Of a stretch of DNA of 64,000 nucleotides, positions 1 through 12,599 are shown in pieces. This DNA comes from Nymphaea colorata (taxonomy: Eukaryota; Streptophyta; Magnoliopsida; Nymphaeales; Nymphaeaceae). The position numbers and the translations under genes are program-made. The notes under the pieces were generated by a model that searched no databases, was not told the origin of the DNA, and saw only the letters and a list, made by a program, of their open reading frames with translations. The stretch spans positions 8,347,886 to 8,411,885 of the forward strand of contig NC_045144.1 of assembly GCF_008831285.2 (NCBI RefSeq), in the 5' to 3' direction. Each line of letters opens with the position of its first letter. Positions within the stretch are counted from its first letter, which is position 1.

Positions 1-919
1 CAATTCGTCTCCTGACAATGTAATTTACTTAGTAATTGTTTTTCAATATTATTGACCTTTGAAGTAACAGAGGGTAGCTGTTTAGTCATGCATGTAAAAT
101 TAAAGAATCTTTAAGGAAGAGTGATGTTAAATGATTAGTTGTTCTGATTTCTAACATTTTTTAAACGAAAGCTGACAGAGGCTGAATTGGGATTCACCAC
201 CTGGGTGTAGTTATAATATAATAATAAATTTTCACCAAATCACAAGCCGATTCAATGAATATTTTGGCCTTCTTAAATTTTTTGGTGATGTTTGGTTCTG
301 CGAAAGCCTGATTCTGGTCAGATTTTCGACGGATTTAGCTGCTTTCCTGCTGTGATTCCGATTCCGATTGCACCGTTGGGTCTGTGGTTCTGATCGGAAT
401 TATAAGGTATTTGACTCTTGCGCACCAACAAGGAGGCTGAGATTGGAAAGCATGTTTGATGGTGCACTATACTCAATGCCGGCACTTCGAGGTGCACAGC
501 GTCAACTTTCACAGCAGTGTCCGCACTGACGCACTGGGACGTGTTATGCGTCAATGATCAAAATCCTATGAGGCTCCATGTATGGACGTGATACTTCTGC
601 TGGCTTTGTTTGTTATTTTGCTTTGAATTCAGATTTGATTAGCCAGATTGAATGAAAAATCAGCTGCCAATTTGCAATCGACTTAGAATTTGGTATCAGA
701 TTTCTTATTTAAATCCGACTTTTGAACAAGTTCCATAAATTTGTCTTTTACACCTCAATTTCTTGGCCTTGAAATAATGCTTCGTATCCTTCAATGCTGA
801 ATTCATTTATTAATCAGATGTTCCATTGAATTGATTCTCATGCATTGGGTGTTATCATACTCGCCCTATGCACGATATCGGTGGCTTGATTGAACGGAGC
901 GAACATGATTTGAGCTCTT
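1..919. other. AT-rich spacer, no gene seen
   Basis: No open frame here resembles a known family, and the short frames have no consistent homology. The sequence is unique-looking AT-rich spacer ending at a dinucleotide microsatellite. Nothing further can be supported. Confidence 0.6.

Positions 920-970
<51 letters not shown>
920..970. repeat. Compound (CA)n(TA)n microsatellite
   Basis: About 23 bases of CA dinucleotides pass directly into about 28 bases of TA dinucleotides. It is a simple compound microsatellite with no sign of function. Confidence 0.95.
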
Positions 971-974
<4 letters not shown>

Positions 975-1080
975 AATTGGTAAAAGCCAAATACTTTAGG
1001 TAAGGAATAAAAACTAGACCTTTTGATTTTGGATTTTAATTTTTAAAATGTTTTTTTTTACAATCTAGCTTTATTGATAT

Positions 1081-2075
1081 GATCTTAAAAATGGGTTGAT
1101 GCAAAACATATACTAAATTGATCATTTGTTAGACCTTAATGATGTTTTTATAATAAGAAAAAATGAATGACCCTCATGGCATGATAATAGAAAAAAATCG
1201 TATTTTTATTAAAACAACTTGAATCAAAGCATGTTCTGTATCAAAATGGTCTTTATAAATATGTTAAGATGTTTATAACGTATTTAAAATAGTTTTTAAA
1301 CAAAAAAAAAATCAATGGGGTCCGGGTTTTTATTTTGTTATGAGTGTTCAGTTTTTAATAATATGTATTGCAAGGTAAAAAAGAAAAAGAAAAAGAAAAA
1401 TGAAAGGAAACGAAGTACAGAACTGACAGCGTCATACAGCAATTTCGGTGCAGTCTGTGGGCGTGGCCTTCCCTGCTACCCCACAGTGCTTTTTAATTAT
1501 AAAAGCATGTTGACTTACTAAAATACAAATGATATTTTCAACAGTTAGCGATCGTTCGGTGCAAAAGTTTGTTTCTTCAACTTCAAGCCCAAGATCAGTG
1601 ATTGGATTCTAAGATCATCAGGTTCCGAAGTAGCCTTGAAGGGAATCAAAATCACCCAAGAAAGGAAAAACCAGACCCTTTAAATTTTTGCTTAAAAGAA
1701 AAAAAGTCTCAAAGCCTCTTTTTCTTTCCCCTTGAATGGTCCACAGTTTGTGTATATATATATTGGTATATCCCAAACAGTTAGACCAGGAACAAAAACC
1801 AGACTCTTTAAATCTTTTGCCTAAAAAATACTTTAAACCAAATACAAACATCATAACATCTTTATAAAAACTAATTTAACATAAACCATGCTTTGGGTAG
1901 GTTGTTTCTATGAAAAATGATGATTTATCCTCCACCAAAATTTTGTTGTTATATAAACCGCTCAATTTTACTTATTATAAAAATACGATTGAATTAAAAA
2001 AAAAACGATTGACTTTTCATATATTTTTTATCAACTCATTTCTGAAACCATATCTGGAAGGTTAGATTACATAAA
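1081..2075. repeat. Imperfect inverted repeat, two copies of a dispersed element
   Basis: The reverse complement of about 1081-1270 aligns with about 1846-2075 over some 200 bases with gaps. Shared blocks include CTTATTATAAAAA-like and CATGCTTTG-like stretches. The arms flank about 570 bp that hold part of another dispersed repeat. Either this is one foldback element or two copies of a transposon in opposite orientation. Alignment was by eye, so the boundaries are approximate. Confidence 0.5.
1293..1520. repeat. Dispersed repeat B, copy 1
   Basis: This segment matches 28650-28925 in the same orientation. Both start with TTTTTAAACAAAAAAAAA, pass through a GGGGT(C/T)(C/T)GGGTTTTTATT block, and end with CCCTGCT(A/C)CCCCACAGTG followed by TTTTTAATTATAAA. 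The middle parts have diverged or carry indels. No coding capacity is visible, so it is probably a non-autonomous transposon fragment. Confidence 0.65.
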
Positions 2076-2132
2076 AAGCACCTTAATCGTTGCATATAAA
2101 ACAGTTCAGTTTTGTCTCTAACCTAATGGTCT

Positions 2133-3408
2133 GGGACCTGCTCTAAGGGCACCCTTAGGCTAAATCCACTACATGAGGAGGCTTGAGACAAGCTTGAAAC
2201 CAGATCAGGGCCAGAAGGAGATTGAACCAGCTCAAAAAGTACCAAATTGAGTCAAGTCAAATTTTATGAACAATTGCCTATCGGGCTCAATTGGCTCACC
2301 TTAACCCCTAAGATGGTTAAGCGTTGTCACAAAAAACGTGTACGGATATTAAAAAGATGGGTATAATACGGCAAAGTTTTATATCTCAAGAATAAAACGA
2401 GAAAATCTCGGCAAATTTTTTAAAAATTTAAAACATTTAATAAATCTCAAAAATTATTAAAAAATAAAAAAATAAAAAAACGGCAAAAAGGAGGAAAACG
2501 GGAAAAAAACGTATAATATGAGTATTATGTGCATATTATACGTGTTTTTTGTTTTTTGGTGTTTTTAAACGTGTTTTTTGTTTTTTGGTGTTTTTTAAAC
2601 GTGTTTTTTGTTTTTTGGCATTTTTTTAAATGCGTTTTTTTTTTCACTTTTTATATGCATTTTTTTCAAATAAAATGTGTTTTTTGAGAAAATGGTTGAG
2701 ACAAAACACTATTGTCTAATATAAGAGGGGTTGGTCCTTCGAGGCACTGAAAGCAGGCGTGATATCTTAATGAATAGGAGGAGGATTAGGGCTTTAGATT
2801 TCAGCCTAATGGTAGGATGAAATTTTTCAATGCCAGTGAGCTTGCCACTTACGGAGAGCGTCACCCATTTTTGTCAATGGGTTCTTTGTTAGGAACGATA
2901 TTCTCTCTCACACACTCTTGAGGCACCAAGAGAATAGAAATCGAATGAGAAAGAGTATATGAGGATTTATGTAGTTCGGAGACAACATTCTCCAACATCC
3001 ATGGCCGCCACACAAAACAGTTTTCCATAATCACAAAAGAATTGCAAAGTACAAGCCAAAACGACATCCTCACAAATATGAGATTAGAGCAAAACCTGCA
3101 AGTGGTGCAATTCCAGGCCTGCTAGTTTGGCATAGGCTCGTTTAATTGGCACTCATGCATTGCCTAGATCTCATCCATTTGCTGCTCATAATCATTCAAT
3201 CTTTGTTCATCCACCTCCATCCTTTACATGTACTTGTCTATTCTAAGATCATGTTCTTCAATCCCGTGACATGTTTTCCCATAAACTCGTCATGAATTTA
3301 TGAAGTTTTAGCAACATCTCGAACATGTGCATGTTGATCATCTACGGCCGTTTTCCACAATAGGATTTCCTTTTCTCTTCATTTGCCACTATGAAGAGTG
3401 AAGGAGAA
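2133..3408. repeat. Dispersed repeat A, copy 1 (~1.28 kb)
   Basis: This segment is collinear and highly similar to 30102-31329 in the same orientation. It contains a T-rich tandem block at 2540-2629 and a stretch beginning CACCAAGAGAATAGAAAT. It has no coding capacity and looks like the non-coding part of an LTR element or a large non-autonomous repeat. Homology with copy 2 stops exactly at 3408, where the copia reverse transcriptase sequence begins. Confidence 0.8.
2540..2629. repeat. Three tandem units of 29, 30 and 31 bp
   Basis: The unit starts ACGTGTTTTTTG and ends in a T run plus AA. The final T run grows from five to six to seven across the three units, so the units are 29, 30 and 31 bp. 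The equivalent block in repeat A copy 2 (about 30495-30600) is more diverged. Confidence 0.85.
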
Positions 3409-4897
3409 GCTATGAATGAGGAAATGGCAGCCTTGCATGAGTGTCAGACTTGGCAGATTGTCCCTCGTCCTGCTGATAAGAATGTTGTGGGGTCCAAATG
3501 GGTTTACAAATTGAAATATAAGCTAGATGGTAGCATTGATCGACATAATGCACGTCTTGTGGCGCACGGTTTCACTCAGCAGTATGGGGAAGATTATGAT
3601 GAAACATTCAGTCCGGTCATCAAAATGGCAACAATACGTGTGATTATTTCTCTTGCAGTCTCATATGGATGGCCTCTTTATCAGTTAGATGTCAAAAATG
3701 TCTTTCTTCATGGGATTCTTAAGGAAGAGATATACATGGAGCAACCTTCCGGCTATACTACTCATGATCCTCAAAAATGGGTTTGTAAATTACACAAGTC
3801 TCTATATGGGTTAAAGCAAGCTTCTAGATCATGGTTCGATTGGTTTTCTCATCATATACAATAAGTTGGTTTTTTGAGAAGCTCCCTCGATCACTCCTTG
3901 TTTATCTATCATACCGGAGAAGCTACCACTTGGTTACTTATATATGTTGATGATATTGTTATAACTGGGAATTCTTCTTCACATATATCTTATGTTAAAT
4001 GCATGTTGAAGCAAGAATTAAAGATGAAGGATCTCGGCAAATTACGGTATTTTTTGGGTGTTGAACTTGATAGGACGAATGATAGATTGACTCTTACACA
4101 ACACAAGTATACTCTTGATGAGGTATGACTAATTGCAAACCCATAACTACTTCTAGTGTTCTGAATACTAAATTGAGTGTCTCTGATGGAACTGCTGCAT
4201 ATTCCAATCCTACATTCTATTGCAGCATTGTTGATATGTTACAATACCTCACTTTTACTCGCCCAGACATAGTATATGTTGTAAATCAGATCTCTCAGTT
4301 TATGCATGCACCCACCGAAGGACATATGGATGCCACTAAGCGGATCTTACGGTATCTCAAAGCTACTCTTGGTGATAGACTGGTCTGCACAAAATGTCCC
4401 AATGTTTCTCTTGGACATTGCATATATACATATACTGATGCAGACTGGGCAGAAGATCCCGATGACCGACGATCAGTTTCAGGTTTCTGCATTTTTCTTG
4501 ATTTTAATCTCATTTGTTGGAGCAGTAAAAAGCAGCGTGTGGTTGCACGATCTAGCACTGAGGCAGAGTATAGAGCAATGGCTGCAGGGACAGCTGAAGC
4601 GTTGTGGTTACGACATTTGCTTGGAGAGCTCAATCTTCCTATTGTTTAGTCATCATTACCAGTCAAAGTGTGATAAAAATTGCTTTCAACCCCATTTTGC
4701 ATAATCGTACCAAACACATAGAGATTGATCAACACTTCATTTGTCAGAAGGTTGAGGAAGCCGAGATCTTGCCTACTTATATATCCACCAGTGAACAGAT
4801 AGCTAATCTCTTTACCAAAAGAATCATAGGGCAGCATTTTTGAGAATTGAAGAACAAGTTGTGCATGATCAAATCTCATGCACAACTTGAGGGGGGC
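3409..4897 (+). mobile_element. Ty1/copia retrotransposon, 5'-truncated and decayed: RT and RNase H
   Basis: Three successive reading frames carry copia polyprotein parts. The first (to 3861) holds the start of the reverse transcriptase (WVYKLKYKLDGSIDRHNARL, LYGLKQASRSWF). The second (3874-4128) holds the catalytic YVDDIVITGNS. The third (4125-4649) holds RNase H residues (YTDADWAEDP, RSSTEAEYRAMA). A shifted frame then carries RTKHIEIDQHF at about 4709-4740. A TAA at 3862-3864, a frameshift near 4125 and a TAG plus deletion after 4646 make it non-functional. Gag, protease, integrase and the 5' LTR are absent. The sequence starts abruptly at the end of repeat A. Confidence 0.9.
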
Positions 4898-5200
4898 TGT
4901 TAAGTTTTTTCGTATGGGGGATCGGGTCTGTTCAGACCCGATCCACTTCTCTTATATCCACACGCCTAAACATACTAGGCGATAGCATTCTTGTAAATGT
5001 TCATATATTTTTGTACATTTTGTTGTAACCTGATTATGTTAATTTTATAATAGAGATTAAGGAACGCAGGGCTGAATTGGCCGACTGCTCCCTTCCCTCC
5101 ATTGTCTTTTCTCCTATCCTCTCTTCTCAATCTATCTGATTTTCAGACAGAGAGACGTGATTTTGTGAAGATTCTTTCAATAGCTTTGGCAATTTCATTG
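4898..5200 (+). repeat. 3' LTR of the first copia element (end uncertain)
   Basis: A polypurine tract (CTTGAGGGGGG, ending 4896) immediately precedes TGTTAAG at 4898, the expected copia 3' LTR start. A perfect 12-bp-stem hairpin lies at 4919-4944 and a TATA-like TTTTATAATAG near 5045. The right end cannot be fixed because there is no 5' LTR to compare with; about 300 bp is a guess. Confidence 0.6.
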
Positions 5201-6593
5201 TTTCTGTCATTCAGCTGTATTTTTTTTGTGCTTATTCATACATGCACCCACTTTAGGCTTTCAAATTGACACTTTAATAACATATCTCTATTTGAATATG
5301 CTACATAGGCATCATTATTTGAATATGCAGAAATAAAGAAATTGGATATTTGCATAGGCATCACTTCTAAGAGTTGGAAAAGTCGTTGGGAAAGGAAAAA
5401 CTAAAAAGCACATCTAGATGGTTCTCTAGTGCATTTTGAAGCATGAGATTGCTTCAAAACCTGACGTGAAACAGATTTTGCATATTTATTAAGAAGGGGA
5501 CATGCATCTATTTAACCATTTCAACTGTCAACATGGTTTCTGCTGCGTTCTATCTTGTTCTGTTATATGTTATGTTAATTGAGATTTCATCAGTTGCATT
5601 ACATTTTTTTCGCCCAAAAATAAGGAAAGGTGTTTGCATTTCTCTCTTTTGAAACTGTGTTCTCGTGCTGAACAGTAGTAAATAGCATGCGTCCAGATGA
5701 TTCTAAGTTTAAGGAGAGTATTCATTAGTGAAAAAAAATACATAATGGACTTTCAGAAATGGGCGATCACATTTGGAGAATGATTTTAGTCGGTCTTGAA
5801 GTTCTTTTATTTATTTAATTGAAATGTAACACATGACCCTGTTACATAATTGACAACTTGAGCAATTGTTTTAGTCAAAATTTATGGTGGGATTCGTGGA
5901 ATTTATGTCTGATACGTCCGACAAGCCTTTCAAGAAAGGAGCACCCATGATGACCAAGATATTCATTCCAAAGTTTGATTTATTATATTTATATTTTATA
6001 CACATGTGAGACATCCATACTAGAAATAGACTTAGTAGACTCCAATGATGGCTTCAAGACAAAAGGAACATGAATAGAAGGGGTCTTCCTTGAAGATGTA
6101 CATATTTCGTCATTCTTCCTCTATAGTGAATATTCTTCCTCATCTAAAAATCCCTGACGTGCATAGAAGAGAATTTTTTCTTTTTCTTTTTCTTTCTTTT
6201 AAGATCATGAAGCTTAAAGAAGAAATTTCCTCTATTTCTTGTGGTCCCAATTTAGTGTTTTAGATTGGGAATACTCCTGGGTGACATGCATTTGCATGGC
6301 TGAGGCATAATGCCTATCCATCGTTTTTATATTCTTGACGTTGGAATTCTATTCTTTACTCATGCTTTTACAGTGTCGATGAATCTCAGACAAATGTAGC
6401 AGTACCAAGAAAAATTCCTGAAATTGTGGTGTTGCTTGGTATGCCTATAGGAGTACTACTTAGACCATGTTGCTTGGCATGCCCAATAGGAGCATTGCTT
6501 AGAATCATGGAATTTCTCTGTTGATGGCTTGATGCATTTTTAATTTTATACATTGCATAGTGGTCCTTCAATTGATTTGGGATGTCATTTCAG
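5201..6593. other. Spacer with no recognisable exons
   Basis: I looked for upstream callose synthase exons on the + strand and found none. The sequence is AT-rich with short T/C runs near 6175-6200. The callose synthase pseudogene therefore appears 5'-truncated. Confidence 0.5.
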
Positions 6594-9155
6594 AGTACGC
6601 TTCCACTATGGCCATCCTGATATTTTTGATAGGATATTTCACCTAACAAGAGGTGGCATAAGCAAAGCTTCAGAAGGGATCAATTTGCGTGAGGACATAC
6701 TTCAGGTAATATGTGCTTCTCTTGTTTGTGAGGCTGTTTCTGCTTAATTTAATTTTATGATGTTAAGTTGTTAACAATCTACAATTGCATAGGGTACAAT
6801 TCCACACTTCGTGGAGGAAATATTACTCATCATGAATATATCCAAGTTCGAAAGGGTTGTGATGTTGGAATGAATCAGATTTCACTCTTTGAAGCAAGGG
6901 TCTCCAATGGGAATGGAGAACGGACTCTGAGCCGTGATGTTTACAGATTAGGCTGCCGCTTTGACTTCTACAGGATGTTATCGTTCTACCTCACAACGGT
7001 TGGATTTTACTTCAGTAGCATGGTATGTTTTATTTATCTTTGCTATGAAACATAGGAGATATATATGGTTCATGGTACTTCGAAAGATGGCATGGGTAAG
7101 GACCTGATTAGAGGTCACAGTTCTCTCATCTCTTGAACCATAGGTGAGTGCTTTATGCGCTTATTGCGTTAGTGTATGTTGTGTCCCAGAGTATACATTT
7201 TGACCATCTCGAATATGGATGCAATTTCTTATCTAAATTTTTGACATTTGTGACATAGTCTAACATTAAAATCTCTTCTAGGTGACTGTGCTGATTGTCT
7301 ATGTTTTCCTTTATGGACGCTTATATTTGGTGTTGAGTGGCCTGGAAAAAGAATTATTAAGGCATACAAACAGCCAGCAAAACAAAGCTCTTGAATCTGC
7401 TTTGGCTACTCAATCTGTCTTTCAGCTTGGCTATTGCTTGTGCTGCCTATGGTAATGGAGATTGGACTTGAGAAAGGATTTCGTACTGCTATTGGCGAAT
7501 TTATCATCATGCAGTTGCAGCTAGCCCCTGTTTTCTTCACCTTCCAGCTTGGAACAAAAGCTCATTATTATGGCAGGACAATATTGCCTGGCGGTGCCAA
7601 ATACAGACCTACTGGCTGTGGGTTTGGAGTGGAGCATCTAAAATTTGCTGCTAATTACCGGATGTATTCACACAGCCACTTTGTTAAAGGACTTGAATTA
7701 ATGATACTGTTGATTGTTTTATCAGGTTTACGGCACATCATATTCGACTTCAAATGTTTATCTTTTTGTAACGTTCTCTACGTGGTTCTTGGTTGCATCT
7801 TGATTGTTTGCACCTTCTGTGTTCAATCCGTCGGGGTTTGAATGGCAGAAAACAGTAGATGATTTTACAGATTGGACGCGGTGGGTTGGAAATCGTGGAG
7901 GTATTGGTATTCAAGCAGATAAGAGTTGGGAATCCTGGTGGGAAGAGGAACAAGTTCAGCTGAAATATACAGATATGAGAGGGCGTCTGCTGGAGATACT
8001 TCTGGCGTTGCGCTTCTTCATCTATCAGTATGGCATTGTTTATCATCTCAACATAGCCCATCACAACAAGAGTATTCTAGTAAGTTGTGTGAATGCAGTG
8101 AATCCTTGACAGCACCAAATATATTTGTTTCACATTTCCATTTTTTGTCTGCTGAAACTTATTTCTATTTTGCCAGGTTTATGGGCTGTCATGGCTGGTT
8201 ATGGCGACTGTTTTATTGGTCTTAAAGGTATTTATGTCTGATGAATTTGTTTGACATGACACATTCATATTTGTTTGTTCTGCAGATATTTTCTTGAAGC
8301 ATGTGGTTGGAATATATGAAATTTGTTCGCTGTAATAAAAGGGTTAAGTTCATCTGGTTACAGTTTACACTTTACAGAATGTGGGGAGCATGATGAAAAT
8401 AATGCCTGAGAACTAGGAACTTGAAAATGGATTACATTGATGTATTTGTTTGATCATGATTGGACTCTGACCTGGTTTCTTAGGTCAATTATATGGGAAG
8501 ACACCTTCATTTAGCTTTCTGTGACGATTTTAACTTTTATTTTAACAGAATTTCAATTGAATTTTTGTTGCCAGATGGTATCAATGGGTAGAAGAAAGTT
8601 TGGTACCGACTTTTAGCTGATGCTCAGGATTTTGAAAGCACTTCTTCTCCTTGGACTCGTCTCTGTTCCCACTGTCTTGTTCGTAGTTTGTGGCCTTACC
8701 ATTGCAGACGTGTTTGCTGCCTTGCTTGGTTTCTTGCCAACAGGATGGGCCTTTTTGCTTGTGGGTATTCTTTGTTCTTTTTCTTTCTGTTGGAGGTTTC
8801 CTTTTCATTTCTCTCATGTTTGTCTATGAATTTGATGCATTTATATGTCTAACGAGCTTTTGATTGATATATGCTGTACTGGTCTGTCTATCAGATTGGC
8901 CCAGCTTGCAGGCCAGTGGCTCGAAAGATTGGATTGTGGGAATCCATTAAGGAGCTTGCGAAGACATATGAGTATATAATGGGGCTCATAATATTTGCAC
9001 CCATCGCGGTTCTCTCATGGTTCCCTTTCATGTCAGAGTTCCAGACTCGTTTACTTTTCAATCAGGCCTTCAGCAGGGGCCTGCAGATCTCAAGGATTCT
9101 GGCGGGCAAAAAGGATAGCACATATGAGATAGCTTCTCAGGTGGTACATAACTGA
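6594..9155 (+). pseudogene. Callose synthase (glucan synthase-like, GT48) C-terminal part, copy A
   Basis: Callose synthases are ~1,900-residue plasma-membrane enzymes making beta-1,3-glucan from UDP-glucose. Six exons match the C-terminal quarter: 6594-6705 (VRFHYGHPDIFDRIFHLTRG), 6793-7022 (HHEYIQVRKGCDVGMNQISL), 7282-8079 (transmembrane segments, FNPSGFEWQK, SWESWWEEEQ), 8177-8227, 8576-8760 and 8895-9155 (FQTRLLFNQAFSRGLQISRI). Introns have GT-AG ends. Exon 3 lost one base near 7431 and gained one T near 7718. TGA at 7801-7803 replaces a conserved Trp, and TAG at 8614-8616 replaces a Gln expected in the family. No catalytic or N-terminal exons occur upstream. It resembles the multi-exon CalS1-8 type, but the subfamily is not certain. 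Confidence 0.9.
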
Positions 9156-12100
9156 GGGGTATTTGCTTCCCCCCATGCATCGAGTTATTTTCTGTAAATG
9201 TGGAATATGGGAAAAGAAGCCACAGGAAGGTAGAAATAAGAAACGATCTCCACGTAAAGCGATCTGGTGGAAGACTCGTGTTTAATGAGCTCTCTGTGGC
9301 ATATTCTATTTATATATGGATTGAATCCTTCGAGCTTGAGGTTTTGTTTTGGCGGCAGCTGATGAATTCTACAGCTACAGAAAGATCTGATTACATTGAA
9401 TTCCTGTAATGTTTTTGAAACTTTGTTACACAACCCATTCGCACTGAACAAACAGGTTTGGACTTGAAAAGGATTATGAAAATTGTAGTGTATACTGAAA
9501 ATATTTAATTGTAATGTAGATACAGAGGCAATGAGGTAAAAATCATAGGTGTGGGTTGTATCCACTCAAACAAACATCTAATTACCTAAGAAACAAACGT
9601 TATAATCTTATTTTTCTACAGCAAAAAATCATGAAGGCTTTAATTATGTATTGGTTCGTTCTGAGGTAGAACAATGCAGGCAGTTGGAGCTTGACTTATT
9701 TCTCATGTTTACGCGCTCTTTTCAGATTATAAGAAGGTACTACGTACATAATTTATTTAGTAACTATCGCTTGCATGAGTGGTTATCGGAAGGCTTAAAA
9801 CAAGCAGTCCATGGCTCCATTTATATTCATCTCTTCATAAGAGAATGTGCTCAAAAGAATTTATTCAAAATGAAAGGGTTGTTTTGAACATATTTATAAG
9901 AACGAGATGGCCGACATGAATTAAAAATATGAAAATATAAAAATTTGAACTATCCCCAGCATAGATAGTAGGAACAAAACATTTTCATACAGGTTCTAGA
10001 AAGAATTGTATCGCAAGCAGTTTCAAAATTTAAGCTCATAGATGTGTTCATTATGTCCTAGTAACCATTTTTCGTTGTGTTCATTAGGAGTGAAGAATCA
10101 ATCTTAGATTGCACACGAACACGAACTTAATGGCTGGACCATGGGAAACTCGTTTTTTCAGTAAACAAATTTGATTAGAAGCACGCTTGTCAGTAAACAA
10201 GCGTTTGAAAATGAAAAGCAGACCTAATTGAGTTGCGCTCTCTCTCTGACGGGATGGAAACCTCCAATGAATGGTTGCGGAAGGAGACGATACGCATCGA
10301 AGGATTCCTAGCAAACGCCTCTCCCGGACCGAGGGGAAACCCAACCTGCGGCATTCGTGCCCTTCAGAGGAGAGTTCGGGGATGATAAGTCGTCGGGTGG
10401 CCGATGGGCCAACGCTTCTTACTTGTCGTTGGACGCTGCAAATGAAAGCTTCAATGGAGGAATTTCAAGGGCAACGTATTTGGATTAATGTTCCTGACAT
10501 GTCGCCTGTACCGGTTCGTCCTGATGGTAGCAGAATATACTCAATGGTGATACGAAAGAGTAGGGCAGAAGTGGCATTCGCGATGAAAGGATGGCTTCTG
10601 GTCCGAACAAAAATGGAGGTGCTCCTCACTTTTCTTCGTTTCTCAACAGGCAAAATTTTTCATTTGGATGAGTCACCTATAGGGTACAGAGTAGGGAACT
10701 AAAGGACCAAGGTGCCCTTTAACAATGACCTGAGCGTTCAAAAAAACACACACACACACGGGGTAATCAATCCAGTCGTAGTCTTCAGATTGACCACAAC
10801 GAAAACAATTCCATCTAAGTATTTAACTCGAAAAGTATAGGACTTATTTGATGCTTTTTTTTTTTTTAAGTCCATAGTTTTTTTTCTTTTTGAAAACGAA
10901 AACAATTCCATCTAAAAATTTAACTTCAAATAACATATATTTTATTTGACACTAAAAAAAGTCTAATAGTTTCTTTTTTTTTCATTTTTGACCTAAAACC
11001 TCCATGTCATATATCTTTATGCTTCCATGGTTTTGGTTTACTTAAAGTCTTATGGACTTATTATATATTTGTCAACTCTAGAGTTACACTTGCTACTATT
11101 TGCAGCCTAAAGAATTTGCATACCGAAACGTAACAATGGCTGGAAGTTTCGAACATTAAAACCCTTCATGTAAATCACCTTACTGCCCAATTGCACTAAT
11201 ACTCCTTCAAAAAAAAAAAAAAAAAAAAGTGCAACTAATGCACTCAAGACTCCTTTGTCGGGCAGACCAAATAGTTTGGTCAATCCATGTTGGCAAATAT
11301 TTGTCATTGTTGTAAGCTGCTCATATTCGAGTCAGCTCTAGCATCCATGACACATTTAACTTAATCGAGATAATTATGCTCAAACCTATACTTGGATTTT
11401 GGACCCTTTTTTTTATACTAAAATTAGATTCAATTAGTTTAAGATCAACATCTATGAGTAATCAAGCTGGATTTTTATTAGATTTTGGACTATGGTCAAA
11501 GTTCCTTTACGAAAATATAGCTGGATCCAGATTTCTTTACCAAATGTAGCCAAGTAGATCTATGTCGACCGAATGCATCTCATTCATGTACATCCAGCCA
11601 AAATTATAACTTGTGTAAGTTTGAAGAAAAATCTTCAATTCAATGAGAAGATAGGATCATGTTGAGACGTAGGAATATCTTTTGCATGACATTTAACCCT
11701 ATTTTAGTTGTCGTAGCTCTCACGCAACAATGATTCGTCTTCATGGATGATGAAAAACATTTAGTATGGTCAAAGTAAAATATTGTATGCAGCTTGAAAT
11801 TTCAAGTTTAATTGTCTCGTTAAAAAAAAGAAGAAGAAAATGATATATTGTCAACGTAGCTGGTCGGGCGTTATCAGGTCAATTTTTAATTGACACTATA
11901 TCCAATATACATACATTTAAGAGTCATTTTTGAACATTAATAATAATAATAATGTGTTTTGGATTCAGTTGTGCATTTAAAAATGGAATCCGATCGTGAA
12001 TTTATGAAGTCGGATTTGGACTACAGTTGGATTTAAAATTCAAATTTCAGGTTCAAATCAAATTTGGATTTCGAATTGAAGATTCTGGTTCGAATCAAAA

Positions 12101-12599
12101 TTTCGGGTTTCGAATTCAAAATTCGACATTGAATATGGTTACATTTGGATTTGAATTCAGATCCAAATATATGGATATCTGATAAATTGGATATGATAAT
12201 GGGTACATTTCAGTCCAATGATCCGTTGGCATCCTTATGATGGACATCCCTATCCATCATGTTATGCCAATGTCCATGGAGTTTATTACCATATTTACTA
12301 ATTTGCATTATTACAACAGTGAATGGAGCTACATGTTTTCTAATGAATCGAATCTTAATGAACATCCTAATCAAATTACCACGTTTGAGAGTTTCGGATT
12401 TAGGTTTGGATCTTACTGTTGGAGTTAGAATCCGGCTCACCTGTTAGTCGGATATGGTAACAGGTACGATCCAATCCGAATAGGATCCGTTGATGTTCAG
12501 TGTTCTTGTACGCGGGCACCGTAGTCCTCTGTTCATTTTAGTTGTTCTTTCCCCTGTAATTTCGATTTGAATCCCTCGGGGCCCACTACAGCAGATCCA
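9156..12599. other. Spacer between callose synthase copy A and the PPR gene
   Basis: No recognised gene. A 143-codon open frame at 10271-10702 has no family resemblance. There is a poly(A) run at 11209-11228. The part from about 11950 to 12480 is a degenerate sequence rich in GGATT(T/C)GAATT-like words, which recurs near 27600-30100 and 45820-46250. Nothing functional can be supported. Confidence 0.5.

Noticed and set aside
10271-10702. 143-codon open frame on the + strand
   Set aside because: No family resemblance and no neighbouring exons; an overlapping opposite-strand frame is similarly open. Chance cannot be excluded.
11209-11228. Poly(A) as the tail of a retrocopy
   Set aside because: No gene-like or LINE-like sequence lies upstream and no flanking duplication is visible.
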